64,000 nt of DNA, taken from contig NZ_ML660184.1 of the NCBI RefSeq assembly GCF_007483665.1, positions 288,932-352,931 on the forward strand, written 5' to 3'. Positions 1 to 9,076 of this stretch are shown here, in pieces (positions within the stretch are counted from its first letter, which is position 1; each line of letters starts with the position of its first letter). The translations under genes were made by a program, and so were the position numbers. Origin of the DNA: Catellatospora sichuanensis (lineage in GTDB: Bacteria > Actinomycetota > Actinomycetes > Mycobacteriales > Micromonosporaceae). The notes under the pieces are model-generated. The model made no database searches. It was not told the origin of the DNA and saw nothing but the letters and a program-made list of their open reading frames with translations.

Positions 1-1
1 G

Positions 2-3000
2 ATGACTACGCCCGCCGCCCCGTTCGGCCCTGCCACGCAGGCCTGGTTCGACGCGGCCTTCGCCGCGCCCACCCCGGCCCAGGCGGGCGCCTGGAAGGCT
101 GTCAGCGCCGGTGACCACGCCCTGGTGGTGGCCCCGACGGGCTCTGGAAAGACCCTGGCGGCGTTCCTCTGGGCGCTGGACCGGCTCGCGCACGAAGCGC
201 TGCCCGAGGACCCGACCCGGCGCTGCCGGGTGCTCTACGTCAGCCCGCTCAAGGCCCTGGCCGTGGACGTCGAGCGCAACCTGCGCACCCCACTCACCGG
301 CATCCGGCACGCGGCGGCCCGCCTCGGGCTGAAGGAACCGGACATCACGGTCGGCATGCGTACGGGCGACACACCCGCGGACGAACGCCGCATCTTCAAC
401 AGGCGCCCGCCGGACATCCTGATCACCACGCCGGAGTCGCTGTTCCTGCTGCTCACCTCGCAGGCGCGGGAGTCGCTGCGGGGCGTCGAGACGGTGATCG
501 TCGACGAGGTGCACGCGGTCACCGGCACCAAACGCGGCGCGCACCTGGCTCTCTCGCTGGAGCGGCTGGACGCGCTGCTGGCCAAGCCCGCGCAGCGGAT
601 CGGCCTGTCGGCGACGGTGGAGCCGGTCGAGGCGGCGGCCCAGTTCCTGGGCGGGGCCGCGCCGGTGCACGTGGTGCAGCCGAAGTCCGCCAAGACCATC
701 GAGGTCAGCGTCGAGGTGCCGGTCGAGGACATGACCGCGCTCGACGAGGGCCGCCCCGACGACGAAGGCCCGCGCCGGGCCTCGATCTGGCCCGCGGTCG
801 AGGAGCGGGTGTTCGAGCTGATCGGCCAGCACCGCAGCACCATCGTCTTCACCAACTCCCGCCGCGGGGCCGAGCGCCTCTGTGCCCGGCTCAACGAGCT
901 GGCGGCCGAGCACCTGGTCACGGCCGTGCCGCCACCCGCGCAGATCATGGCCCAGTCCGGCGCGGGGTACGGCGCACCGGCGCAGATCGCCCGCGCGCAC
1001 CACGGCTCGGTCTCCAAGGAGGAGCGCAAGCAGATCGAGGAAGAGCTGAAGTCCGGTCGGCTGCCCGCCGTGGTGGCCACCTCCAGCCTCGAACTCGGCA
1101 TCGACATGGGCGCGGTAGACCTGGTCGTGCAGGTCGGCGCGCCGCCCAGCGTGGCAGCCGGGCTGCAGCGGGTAGGCCGGGCCGGGCACCAGGTCGGCGC
1201 GGTCTCGCGCGGTGTGGTGTTCCCGACGCACCGCGGCGACCTGCTGTCCTGCGCCGTGGTCGCGGGGCGGATGACCGCGGGCCGGCTGGAGCCGCTGGCC
1301 TTCCCGCACAGCCCGCTCGACGTGCTGGCGCAGCACATCGTGGCGATGACGGCGCTGGACGAGTGGACCGTCGCCGAGCTGTCCACGCTGGTGCGCCGGG
1401 CCGCACCGTTCGCCGCGCTGCCCGAGTCGGCGCTGCACGCGGTGCTGGACATGCTGGCCGGGCGCTACCCGTCGACGGCCTTCGCCGAGCTGCGCCCGCG
1501 CATCGTCTGGGACCGCGCGGCCGACAAGCTCACCGGCCGCCCCGGCAACCAGCGCCTGGCCGTCACCTCCGGCGGCACCATCCCCGACCGCGGCCTGTTC
1601 GGTGTCTTCCTGGCCGGGTCGGAGAAGGCCTCCCGGGTCGGCGAGCTGGACGAGGAGATGGTGTACGAGTCCCGCGTCGGCGACGTGTTCGCGCTGGGCA
1701 CCAGCTCCTGGCGGATCGAGGACATCACGCCCGACCGGGTGCTGGTCTCCCCCGCGCCGGGCCAGCCCGCCCGGCTGCCGTTCTGGAAGGGCGACCAGGC
1801 GGGCCGCCCGGTCGCGCTGGGCAAGGCGCTCGGAGCGTTCCTGCGCAACCCATCGGGTATGGACAGCCTCGACCCGTCCGCGGTGGGCAACCTGACGGCA
1901 TACCTGGAGGAGCAGCGGGCGGCGACCCGGCACCTGCCGGACGACCGGACCGTGCTGGTCGAGCGCTTCCGCGACGAGCTGGGCGACTGGCGCATCGTGC
2001 TGCACAACGTGCTCGGCGCACCGGTCAACGCGCCGTGGGCGCTGGCCATCGGGCAGCGGCTGCGCGAGCGCTACGGCGTGGACGCCCAGGTGCACGCCGC
2101 CGACGACGGCATCGTGATCCGGCTGCCGGAGACCGCGGACGAGCCGCCGGGCGCGGACCTGTTCGCCTTCGACGCCGACGAGATCGAACCGCTGGTCGCC
2201 GAGACGGTGGGCGGCTCGGCGCTGTTCGCGTCCCGGTTCCGCGAGTGCGCGGCCCGCTCGCTGCTGCTGCCGCGGCGCGACCCGGGCCGGCGACAGCCGC
2301 TGTGGCAGCAGCGCCAGCGCGCCGCCCAACTGCTCGACGTGGCCCGGGAGTACCCGGACTTCCCGGTGACCCTGGAGGCCGCCCGGGAGTGCCTGCGCGA
2401 CGTGTTCGACCTGCCGGCGCTGGCCGCGATGATGCGCGACATCGCGTCGCGGAAGATCCGCATGATCGAGGTGTCCACCCCGCAGCCGTCCCCGTTCGCC
2501 CGCTCGCTGCTGTTCGGTTACGTCGGCGCGTTCCTGTACGGCGAGGACACCCCGCTGGCCGAGCGCCGGGCAGCCGCGCTGGCCCTCGATCCGACGCTGC
2601 TCGGCGAGCTGCTGGGCCGGGTGGAGTTGCGCGAGCTGCTCGACCCGGCGGTCATCGAGGCGACCGCGCTGCGGTTGCGCTGGGTCGACCGGCGGGTGCG
2701 CGACGCCGAGGACACCGTGGAGATGCTGCGCCAGCTCGGCGACCTGTCCCCGGACGAGCTGACCGAGCGCGGCGTGGCGCCCGGCTGGCTCGACGAGCTG
2801 GCCCGCACCGGTCGCATCCTCGGCGTCCGGGTCGCCGGGCAGGAGCGCTTCATCATCGCCGAGGACGCCGGCCGCTACCGGGACGCGCTCGGGGTGGCGC
2901 TGCCGCCCGGCCTGCCCGCCGCGTACACCGCCGCGGTCGCCGACCCGCTGCTCGACCTGATCGGCCGGTTCGCGCGCACGCACGGGCCGTTCCGCGCCGA

Positions 3001-4447
3001 CGACTGCGCGATCCGGTTCGGGCTGGGCGTCGCGGTGGTCGAGCACACGCTGCGGCGGCTGTCCTCCTCGGGGCGCCTGGTGTCGGGCGAGTTCACCGCG
3101 TCGTCGGACGGTGGGTTCATCGAGTGGTGCGACGCGGAGGTGCTGCGTACGCTGCGTCGGCGCAGCCTGGCCGCGCTGCGCAAGGAGATCGAACCGGTCC
3201 CCCCGGAGGTGCTGGGCCGTTTCCTGCCCGCCTGGCAGCACATCGGGCGGCGCAGCGAGGGCATCGACGCGGTCGCCGCCGCCATCGACCAGATCCAGGG
3301 CGTTCCCGTGCCCGCCTCGGCCCTGGAACGCCTCGTGCTGCCCGCCCGGGTCGCCGACTACCGGCCCTCCTACCTGGACGAGCTGTGCGCCACCGGCGAG
3401 GTCGTCTGGGCGGGTGCCGGTCCGATCGGCGGCAACGACGGCTGGATCGTGCTGGCCTTCGCCGACGCCGCCCCGCTGCTGCTGCCCCCGCCCACCGAAC
3501 TCGCCCTGACCGGCGTGCACGAGTCGCTGCTGTCCGCGCTGGGCGGCGGAGCGCTGTTCTTCCGGCAGCTCGCCGACCAGATCGAAGCCGAGCACGACGA
3601 GCTGCTGACCGCGCTGTGGGATCTGGTCTGGGCCGGGCTGGTCGGCAACGACACGCTCGCCCCGGTGCGGGCACGGCTGTCCGGCGGCGGCGCACACCGG
3701 GCGAAGCCCACCCCGGGCCGGGCCCGCTATCGGCGCCCCAGCCTGACCGGGGGCCGGTCACTGGCCGCGGCCCGCGGCCCGGCGCACCTGCCCGCAGCGG
3801 CGGGCCGCTGGCACGCACTGGGCGAGCGGGACACCGACCCCACCGCCCGGGCCGCGGCGCTCGCCGACGCGCTGCTGGAACGGTACGGCGTGGTGATCCG
3901 GGGCGCGGTCGCCGCCGAGAACCAGCCCGGCGGGTTCGCCGCGGTCTACCCCGTGCTGGCCGCTCTGGAGGACCGGGGCGCGGCCCGGCGCGGCTACTTC
4001 GTCGAAGGGCTCGGCGCGGCGCAGTTCGCGCTGCCGGGGGCGGTGGACCGGCTGCGCTCGTACGCCGACACCCGTGACGGCACGCCCCGCGCACTGGTGC
4101 TCGCCGCCACCGACCCCGCCAACCCGTACGGCGCGGCCCTGCCCTGGCCGCACAACACCGAGGGCCACCGCCCCGGCCGCAAGGCGGGCGCACTGGTCGT
4201 CCTCGTCGCCGGAGCGCTCGCGCTGTACGTCGAGCGCGGCGGCCGTACCCTGCTCTCCTTCAGCGACGACGAGGCGGTCATGGCGGCCGCCGCGGCGTCG
4301 CTCACCGAGGCGGTGACCAGCGGGGCGCTGGGGCCGCTGACCGTGGAGCGGGCCGACGGCGAGTCGGTCACCGGCAGCCCGCTGGGCGCGGCGCTGGAGG
4401 CGGCGGGCTTCCGGATCACCCCGCGTGGGCTGCGGTTACGCGGCTGA
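2..4447 (+). CDS. lhr: Lhr-family ATP-dependent DNA helicase
   Basis: Large superfamily-2 helicase of the Lhr group, 3'-5' DNA translocases linked to DNA repair. Visible helicase motifs are the P-loop APTGSGKT (about residues 44-51), TTPESL, the DEVH box, SAT in GLSATVEP, and in the second RecA domain SLELGIDMG and QRVGRAGHQ. About 900 residues follow, as expected for the long Lhr C-terminal domain. The length of 1,481 residues is normal for full-size actinobacterial Lhr. The ATG lies at the second base of the window, so a start further upstream cannot be excluded. The next gene begins about 100 bases downstream on the same strand. Confidence 0.93.
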   Translation: MTTPAAPFGPATQAWFDAAFAAPTPAQAGAWKAVSAGDHALVVAPTGSGKTLAAFLWALDRLAHEALPEDPTRRCRVLYVSPLKALAVDVERNLRTPLTGIRHAAARLGLKEPDITVGMRTGDTPADERRIFNRRPPDILITTPESLFLLLTSQARESLRGVETVIVDEVHAVTGTKRGAHLALSLERLDALLAKPAQRIGLSATVEPVEAAAQFLGGAAPVHVVQPKSAKTIEVSVEVPVEDMTALDEGRPDDEGPRRASIWPAVEERVFELIGQHRSTIVFTNSRRGAERLCARLNELAAEHLVTAVPPPAQIMAQSGAGYGAPAQIARAHHGSVSKEERKQIEEELKSGRLPAVVATSSLELGIDMGAVDLVVQVGAPPSVAAGLQRVGRAGHQVGAVSRGVVFPTHRGDLLSCAVVAGRMTAGRLEPLAFPHSPLDVLAQHIVAMTALDEWTVAELSTLVRRAAPFAALPESALHAVLDMLAGRYPSTAFAELRPRIVWDRAADKLTGRPGNQRLAVTSGGTIPDRGLFGVFLAGSEKASRVGELDEEMVYESRVGDVFALGTSSWRIEDITPDRVLVSPAPGQPARLPFWKGDQAGRPVALGKALGAFLRNPSGMDSLDPSAVGNLTAYLEEQRAATRHLPDDRTVLVERFRDELGDWRIVLHNVLGAPVNAPWALAIGQRLRERYGVDAQVHAADDGIVIRLPETADEPPGADLFAFDADEIEPLVAETVGGSALFASRFRECAARSLLLPRRDPGRRQPLWQQRQRAAQLLDVAREYPDFPVTLEAARECLRDVFDLPALAAMMRDIASRKIRMIEVSTPQPSPFARSLLFGYVGAFLYGEDTPLAERRAAALALDPTLLGELLGRVELRELLDPAVIEATALRLRWVDRRVRDAEDTVEMLRQLGDLSPDELTERGVAPGWLDELARTGRILGVRVAGQERFIIAEDAGRYRDALGVALPPGLPAAYTAAVADPLLDLIGRFARTHGPFRADDCAIRFGLGVAVVEHTLRRLSSSGRLVSGEFTASSDGGFIEWCDAEVLRTLRRRSLAALRKEIEPVPPEVLGRFLPAWQHIGRRSEGIDAVAAAIDQIQGVPVPASALERLVLPARVADYRPSYLDELCATGEVVWAGAGPIGGNDGWIVLAFADAAPLLLPPPTELALTGVHESLLSALGGGALFFRQLADQIEAEHDELLTALWDLVWAGLVGNDTLAPVRARLSGGGAHRAKPTPGRARYRRPSLTGGRSLAAARGPAHLPAAAGRWHALGERDTDPTARAAALADALLERYGVVIRGAVAAENQPGGFAAVYPVLAALEDRGAARRGYFVEGLGAAQFALPGAVDRLRSYADTRDGTPRALVLAATDPANPYGAALPWPHNTEGHRPGRKAGALVVLVAGALALYVERGGRTLLSFSDDEAVMAAAAASLTEAVTSGALGPLTVERADGESVTGSPLGAALEAAGFRITPRGLRLRG

Positions 4448-4554
4448 GGATGATCCCATGGCTTACCCGGAGACGGCCATCAGGGAAATACCGGGGGAAG
4501 ACGTGTCGGATTGACGCTGGCGGGTCGCGCCGCGCCGGTGGCATGCTGCGGTTC

Positions 4555-5838
4555 ATGACCACTGCCGCCGCCCCCGCGCGCCGTGACACCTATGTGGACT
4601 TCCTCCGGGCGTTGAGCCTGATCGTGGTCGTGGTCTGGCATTGGGCGTTCACGATCCTCGACTGGCGCGCCGACGGCCCGCACGCCACCAGCCCGCTCGG
4701 CTTCACCCGCGGGTTGTGGCTGGCCACGTGGCTGTTCCAGGTCATGCCGCTGTTCTTCTTCATCGGCGGCTTCGTGCACATCCGCACCTGGGAGCGGGCG
4801 CAGGCGCGCGGGGTCAGCATGGGCGCGTTCGTCTGGCGGCGCATGCGCCAGCTGCTCATCCCGGCCGGCATCGTGCTGCTGGTATGGATCGCGCTCGGCG
4901 GCCTGATCGGCAGCTACTTCAACCTCACCGGCGTCGGCCGGGCGGTGAAGCTCGTGGTCAGCCCGCTGTGGTTCCTCGGGGTGTACCTGATGCTCATCGC
5001 CCTGCTGCCGATCGGCCTGTGGCTGCACCGCAAGGCCGGGCTGCTGGCCCTGGTGTGGCTGGCCGGTGCGGCGATGGTCGTCGACGTGGCCCGCTTCGGC
5101 AAGGGCATGGAGGACATCGGCTGGCTGAACATGGTGCTTGTCTGGGGCCTGGCGCACCAGGCCGGCTTCTTCTACCAGAACGTGGTCGACTCACCCCGCC
5201 GCAACGACTGGGCGCTGCTCTGGGCGGGCCTGTTCGGCCTGGTCGGGCTCGTCGGCTCGGGGCTCTATCCGGGCTCCATGGTCGGCGTGCCGGGCGAGCG
5301 CTTCTCGAACATGGCCCCGCCCACCTTCGTCATCGTGGCGCTGCTGCTGTTCCAGATCGGATTCGCCGAGCTGCTGCGCCCACGGATGCAGATCCTGCTG
5401 GAACGTCCGCGCTGGAAGCGCGTCAACGAGCTGATCAACGAGTTCTCGCTGCCGCTCTACCTGGTGCACACCACCGGCATGGCGCTGTTCCTGTTCCTGA
5501 CCTGGCTGTGGCTGCGCTACGACATGGACAAGCCGGCCGACGTCGACCTGGGCTGGTGGCTGACCCGGCCACTGGCCATCATCGGGCCGCTGATCTGCAC
5601 CATCCCGGTGCTGCTGCTGTTCCGCAGGATCCAGCGCCGCGGAGCCGCGAGCAAGGCGGCCGCCGCGTCGCTTGCCGTCCCCGCCCAGCGCGGGCAGGCG
5701 CCCGGCGGCTCCGCTGAGCGCGGCCCCGCGCCGACGGGCGAGGCTGCCGTGCCCGGGCAGGCGTCGCCGGACGGCACGGACGCCGAGCGGGCCGATGCCG
5801 ACGCGTCGGAGGAGATCGGCTCGCCGCGTCGGCCATAG
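4555..5838 (+). CDS. acyltransferase-3 family membrane protein
   Basis: Integral membrane acyltransferase of the acyltransferase_3 (OafA/NodX-like) family, which transfers acyl groups to sugars or other envelope substrates. The N-terminal RRDTYVDFLRALSLIVVVVW with a nearby WHWAF histidine is the family signature; about ten hydrophobic segments follow and the last 60 residues are a hydrophilic Ala/Pro-rich tail. The ATG at 4555 is chosen because the family motif begins only ten residues later; the open frame continues upstream to 4450 but that stretch is not conserved-looking. The substrate cannot be inferred. It ends just before the SAM hydrolase gene and may share its transcript. Confidence 0.82.
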   Translation: MTTAAAPARRDTYVDFLRALSLIVVVVWHWAFTILDWRADGPHATSPLGFTRGLWLATWLFQVMPLFFFIGGFVHIRTWERAQARGVSMGAFVWRRMRQLLIPAGIVLLVWIALGGLIGSYFNLTGVGRAVKLVVSPLWFLGVYLMLIALLPIGLWLHRKAGLLALVWLAGAAMVVDVARFGKGMEDIGWLNMVLVWGLAHQAGFFYQNVVDSPRRNDWALLWAGLFGLVGLVGSGLYPGSMVGVPGERFSNMAPPTFVIVALLLFQIGFAELLRPRMQILLERPRWKRVNELINEFSLPLYLVHTTGMALFLFLTWLWLRYDMDKPADVDLGWWLTRPLAIIGPLICTIPVLLLFRRIQRRGAASKAAAASLAVPAQRGQAPGGSAERGPAPTGEAAVPGQASPDGTDAERADADASEEIGSPRRP

Positions 5839-5873
5839 TGGACAACGGGCCGGATCGGTCTACCTTCATAGGC

Positions 5874-6653
5874 ATGCCCGGATACGACTACATCTCGTTC
5901 ACGACCGACTACGGGCTGTCGGACGGTTTCGTCGCCGCCTGCCACGGCACGATCGCCCGGTTCGCCCCGGCGGCCCGCGTCATCGACGTCACGCACCTGA
6001 TCGCGCCCGGCGACGTCACCCGCGGCGCGGCGGTGCTGGCGCAGACGGTGCCGTACCTGCCCGACGCGGTCCACCTCGCGATCGTCGACCCCGGCGTCGG
6101 CACCCCGCGCCGGGCGGTGGTCGTGCAGACCCCGCGCGGGCTGCTCGTCGGCCCCGACAACGGACTGCTGGTCTGGGCCGCACAGGCGCTCGGCGGGCCG
6201 TCCGCGGCGTACGAACTGGCCAGCGAGGACTGGTTCGCGCCGAGCGTTTCGCGCACCTTCCACGGCCGCGACGTCTTCGCCCCGGTCACGGCCCGGCTGG
6301 CCCGCGGCGCCGACCCGGCCGATGCGGGGCCTCCGGTCGCGCCGGACAGCCTGGTTCAGTTGCCTGAGCCGGTGGTGGCCTGGGGCGACGGCTGGCTGGA
6401 GGCCGAGGTGCTGACCGTCGACCGCTTCGGCAACGTGCAGCTGGCCGCCGCCGGCTCGACCCTGGAACTGCTCCCCGACCGGCTCACCGTCGGCGGCTGC
6501 CGCGCGATCCGCGGCACCACCTTCGCCGATGCCCCCTCCGGCGGTCTGGTCGTCTTCGCCGACTCCGCCGACCGCGTCGCCATCGCCGTCAACGGCGGCC
6601 GCGCCGCCGTCATGCTCGCCGTAACCCCCGGCGACCTCGTCCGCATCTCCTGA
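5874..6653 (+). CDS. S-adenosyl-L-methionine hydrolase (SAM hydroxide adenosyltransferase, DUF62 family)
   Basis: Member of the DUF62 family, related to fluorinase and chlorinase, which cleaves SAM with water to adenosine and methionine. Family motifs are FTTDYGLSDGF near the N terminus, IVDPGVGTPRR, GPDNGLL and RTFHGRDVFAP; the C-terminal barrel domain has VDRFGNVQL. There is no halogenase-type loop that I can recognise, so hydrolase is preferred. The start at 5874 puts the first motif at residue 8; an in-frame ATG at 5838 overlaps the upstream stop region and would add a 12-residue unconserved leader. Size (259 aa) is typical. Confidence 0.85.
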   Translation: MPGYDYISFTTDYGLSDGFVAACHGTIARFAPAARVIDVTHLIAPGDVTRGAAVLAQTVPYLPDAVHLAIVDPGVGTPRRAVVVQTPRGLLVGPDNGLLVWAAQALGGPSAAYELASEDWFAPSVSRTFHGRDVFAPVTARLARGADPADAGPPVAPDSLVQLPEPVVAWGDGWLEAEVLTVDRFGNVQLAAAGSTLELLPDRLTVGGCRAIRGTTFADAPSGGLVVFADSADRVAIAVNGGRAAVMLAVTPGDLVRIS

Positions 6654-6670
6654 CCCACCCCCTCCCGCCG

Positions 6671-6740
6671 CGTTGATCATGAACTTATGGCACGGCTCGA
6701 CGGCGTGTCCCCGCCCTAACTTCATGATCGATTCGCGGAT
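6671..6740. repeat. Family A palindromic element, copy A1
   Basis: Arms at 6675-6687 and 6717-6729 (GATCATGAACTTA and TAACTTCATGATC, one mismatch) flank a loop containing TGGCACGGCTCGACGGCGTG. The same arms and loop recur at 12.7, 15.3, 25.1 and 26.1 kb. It lies 3' of the SAM hydrolase gene and upstream of the SCO6745-like gene. Confidence 0.85.
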
Positions 6741-6816
6741 GTCGGCGCCCAGGCGCCTGGTGGCGGTGGTCCTGCCGACCAGCTCGTCGAGGTAGCCTGG
6801 CCCTTGAATCTAGTCA

Positions 6817-6845
6817 TTGACAAGTTACGGGTGTCGTGAAAATCT
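6817..6845 (+). promoter_or_regulatory. Candidate promoter of the SCO6745-like gene
   Basis: A consensus -35 TTGACA at 6817-6822 is followed 17 bases later by AAATCT at 6840-6845, a weak -10. A short dyad GCATCAAGATGC at 6851-6862 lies between it and the ribosome binding site GAGGGAGG. Inferred from consensus only. Confidence 0.4.
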
Positions 6846-6897
6846 TGTCAGCATCAAGATGCATTCTGAGTGTCACGATGTTGAGGGAGGAACGACG

Positions 6898-7773
6898 ATG
6901 TCCGAGACGGTGCCCCCGGCGCTGGTGCGTCAGATGTGGCAGGTGCTGGAGCCGGTGCACGCGGCGATCTACTTCGCGCCGCAGGCCAACGAGGAGGCCG
7001 CTGCGCTGGGCTACGACACCGAAGCGCGCTGGCCGAGCTACTTCGCGTGGCGGTCGGCACCGCTCGGCGCGGCCGGTCCTGAACTGGTGGCCGCGACCTA
7101 CTACAGCTTCAGCCCTGCCCTGGTCCGCACCCATGTCCCCGCGATCTGGGAGACCGCCACGCCGGACAAGGTGCTGACCTCACGACTCCGGGCCGTGGAC
7201 CGCACCTTGCGCGCGCTGCTTCCCGACTTCGTCGGCAGCCCGGAACTGGCCGAGGCGGCCGCGCTCGCCCGCCGCGCCGCCGGGGCGGCCGTCACCGCGG
7301 GTCGCCCGCTGGCGGCAGCCAACGCCGACCTGCCCTGGCCGGACGAGTCGCACCTGGTGCTCTGGCACGCCGCCTCCGTGCTGCGCGAGCACCGTGGCGA
7401 TGGGCACCTCGCGGCACTGCTCGCCGCCGGGCTGGACCCGTGCGAGGCCCTGGTGTCGTTCGCGGCGGTCGGCGCGGCCCCGGTCGAGGTCTTCGCCAGC
7501 CGGGGCTGGACGGCCGACGAATGGCAGGCCGCGCAGGAACGCCTGGCCGTCCGTGGCTGGCTCGACGCGCAAGGACTCGCCACCGACGCGGGACGGGCCG
7601 GGCGGGACGAGATCGAGCGGATCACCGACGAACTGGCCGCCGGTCCGTGGCGGGCCCTGGGGCAGGCCGGCGCGGGCCGGCTCGCGCAGCTGGTCGGGCC
7701 GGCTGCGGTCACCCTGGCCCGTTCGGGGATCTTCCCCCGGCAGAGCACGCTGGGCCTTGGCGCACGGCGCTGA
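6898..7773 (+). CDS. SCO6745-like protein of unknown function
   Basis: A 291-residue soluble protein beginning MSETVPPALVRQMWQVLEPV, followed by HAAIYFAP, the pattern I associate with the actinobacterial SCO6745 (SalK-like) family, whose biochemical role is not established. The ATG at 6898 is preceded by GAGGGAGG at a good distance, which is why the open frame upstream to 6817 is not used. It is rich in Ala and Arg and shows no membrane segment or catalytic motif that I can recognise. Its C-terminal half (about residues 195-260) has the feel of a winged helix (TADEWQAAQERLAVRGWL), so nucleic-acid binding is possible. It converges on clgR. Confidence 0.7.
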   Translation: MSETVPPALVRQMWQVLEPVHAAIYFAPQANEEAAALGYDTEARWPSYFAWRSAPLGAAGPELVAATYYSFSPALVRTHVPAIWETATPDKVLTSRLRAVDRTLRALLPDFVGSPELAEAAALARRAAGAAVTAGRPLAAANADLPWPDESHLVLWHAASVLREHRGDGHLAALLAAGLDPCEALVSFAAVGAAPVEVFASRGWTADEWQAAQERLAVRGWLDAQGLATDAGRAGRDEIERITDELAAGPWRALGQAGAGRLAQLVGPAAVTLARSGIFPRQSTLGLGARR

Positions 7774-7812
7774 ACATCAGGAAGAAGCACGCAGTCCGGG
7801 AACGACGAAGTG

Positions 7813-7853
7813 GCGGGCGGCCGAGCAGGCCAGTGGCTACTGCTGCCGCCCGC
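7813..7853. terminator. Bidirectional hairpin between convergent genes
   Basis: GCGGGCGGC then AGCAG on the left pair with CTGCT and GCCGCCCGC on the right: 14 pairs with a two-base bulge and an 11-base loop. It lies between the converging SCO6745-like gene and clgR. No T-tract on either side, as is usual in this GC range. Confidence 0.5.
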
Positions 7854-7937
7854 TTACGGGCACACCTTCCCACACGGACACGCCGCGGGCGGCTCGCCGC
7901 AGGCAAAATGCGGCCGGTGAAGCGGGATCCGGCGTCC

Positions 7938-8381
7938 TCAGACGCCGACGACCTCGCGCCCGCGCGCGTTGCCGGGATTGCCCGGACGCATGTTGCGGGT
8001 CGTCCGCAGCGTGGTGCGCAGCGGATTGTCCCGGCGGACCGTGACCGAGACCTGGCCGTCGGTGGCCACCTCGGTCCGCGGCCGGTGCCCGATCTCAGCC
8101 ACCTGCTGGTCCCCGCGCGGCAGCGGCGTGAGCACGCCTTCGACCTGCTCGGCGACGGCCATGGTGTCGCTGACCTCGCGCAGGACCTCGGACAGGCGCG
8201 CACCCAGCGCGTCGCAGATCGAGGTCAGCAGCTCGCTGGACGCCTCCTTCTGCCCACGTTCGATCTCGGACAGGTAGCCGAGACTCACGTTGGCAGCGGT
8301 GGAGACCTCACGCAGGGTGCGGTGCTGTCCCTGCCGGCGGGCACGGAGGGCATCACCGATCACTCGACGCAGAAGCACCAT
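7938..8381 (-). CDS. clgR: ClgR, XRE-family transcriptional activator of Clp protease genes
   Basis: Helix-turn-helix regulator; in Streptomyces, Corynebacterium and Mycobacterium ClgR activates clp protease and related stress genes and is itself a Clp substrate. Residues about 5-70 form an HTH_3 domain with the ClgR-like [20 protein letters not shown] and [11 protein letters not shown]. The rest is a short hydrophilic region. The ATG at 8381 is preferred because CCAGGGGGT lies about seven bases upstream; a longer frame starts at 8411. Genomic setting (downstream of pgsA and cinA, same strand) is the conserved actinobacterial arrangement. The C-terminal end is not the Val-Ala-Ala degradation tag seen in some homologues. 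Confidence 0.88.
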   Translation of the reverse strand: MVLLRRVIGDALRARRQGQHRTLREVSTAANVSLGYLSEIERGQKEASSELLTSICDALGARLSEVLREVSDTMAVAEQVEGVLTPLPRGDQQVAEIGHRPRTEVATDGQVSVTVRRDNPLRTTLRTTRNMRPGNPGNARGREVVGV

Positions 8382-8496
8382 GTTCGCACCCCCTGGACTG
8401 TTCCCCGTCACGACGCTGTCGGCCGATATGCCGTCAGCCGCCGGTTGTCACCGACGGCTGAGAAGAACCGTACTCTCTTCATGCCAGTTCGACACC

Positions 8497-8513
8497 CCGC
8501 CCCGCCGGGGCGG
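8497..8513 (-). terminator. GC hairpin downstream of cinA
   Basis: CCGCCCC pairs with GGGGCGG across a GCC loop, about 90 bases beyond the cinA stop and 115 bases before the clgR start. It could end the rimO-pgsA-nat-cinA transcript or attenuate read-through into clgR. Short stem and no U-tract, so moderate support. Confidence 0.4.
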
Positions 8514-8602
8514 ATCCCGAACTCACTCGGCGGCCGACGCCACTTTGATACACACTACGACAGTCTGGCCAAACCCCGCTCAGGTCACGAAGAGATCACG
8601 TC

Positions 8603-9076
8603 TCACGGATCGGTGACCGCGGTGCGGAGCAGGCTCAGCACGGTCGCCACCGCCGTGTCCCGCACGTGTTGGCGCTCCCCGTCGACATGCAGCTCACGCA
8701 CCTCGGCCTGCCCGTCCGGGCCGGCCAGCGCGACGTACACCGTCCCGGCGGGCACCCCGTCCTGCGGGCCCGGTCCGGCCACCCCGGTGGTGGACAGGCC
8801 CCAGTCGGCGCCGCAGCGCTCGCGGGCGCCGCGGGCCAGCGCCAGCGCCACGTCCGGGTCGACCGGTCCCCGCTCGGCCAGCAGCGCGGCGTCCACCCCG
8901 GCGAGGCTGTGCTTGAGGTCGGTGGCGTACACCACCAGCCCGCCACGCAGCACCCGGCTCACTCCAGGCACGGTGACCAGGGTTGCGGTGAGCAGGCCGC
9001 CGGTCAGCGACTCCGCAGCCGCGACGGTCTGCCCCCGCTCGACCAGCCTGCCGACCAGCTCCTGGACGTCGATCAT
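8603..9076 (-). CDS. cinA: CinA-family protein, nicotinamide-nucleotide amidohydrolase domain
   Basis: Single-domain CinA C-terminal protein (157 aa), the PncC-type nicotinamide mononucleotide deamidase that salvages NMN to NaMN. Family motifs are AESLTGGLL with the catalytic Ser region near residue 22, SRVLRGGLVVYATDLK, and STTGVAGPGPQDGVPAGTVY. It lacks the N-terminal molybdopterin-binding-like domain of full CinA, which is normal for this short form. Start ATG at 9076 overlaps the nat stop as ATGA, so translation is probably coupled. The neighbourhood ftsK...pgsA-cinA-clgR is conserved in actinomycetes. Confidence 0.9.
   Translation of the reverse strand: MIDVQELVGRLVERGQTVAAAESLTGGLLTATLVTVPGVSRVLRGGLVVYATDLKHSLAGVDAALLAERGPVDPDVALALARGARERCGADWGLSTTGVAGPGPQDGVPAGTVYVALAGPDGQAEVRELHVDGERQHVRDTAVATVLSLLRTAVTDP

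Noticed and set aside
1363-4077. Long open frame antisense or out of frame to the helicase gene
   Set aside because: Its translation is a monotonous Arg/Gly/Ala/Pro string, the usual shadow in GC-rich genes, and the real gene in this span has full helicase motifs.
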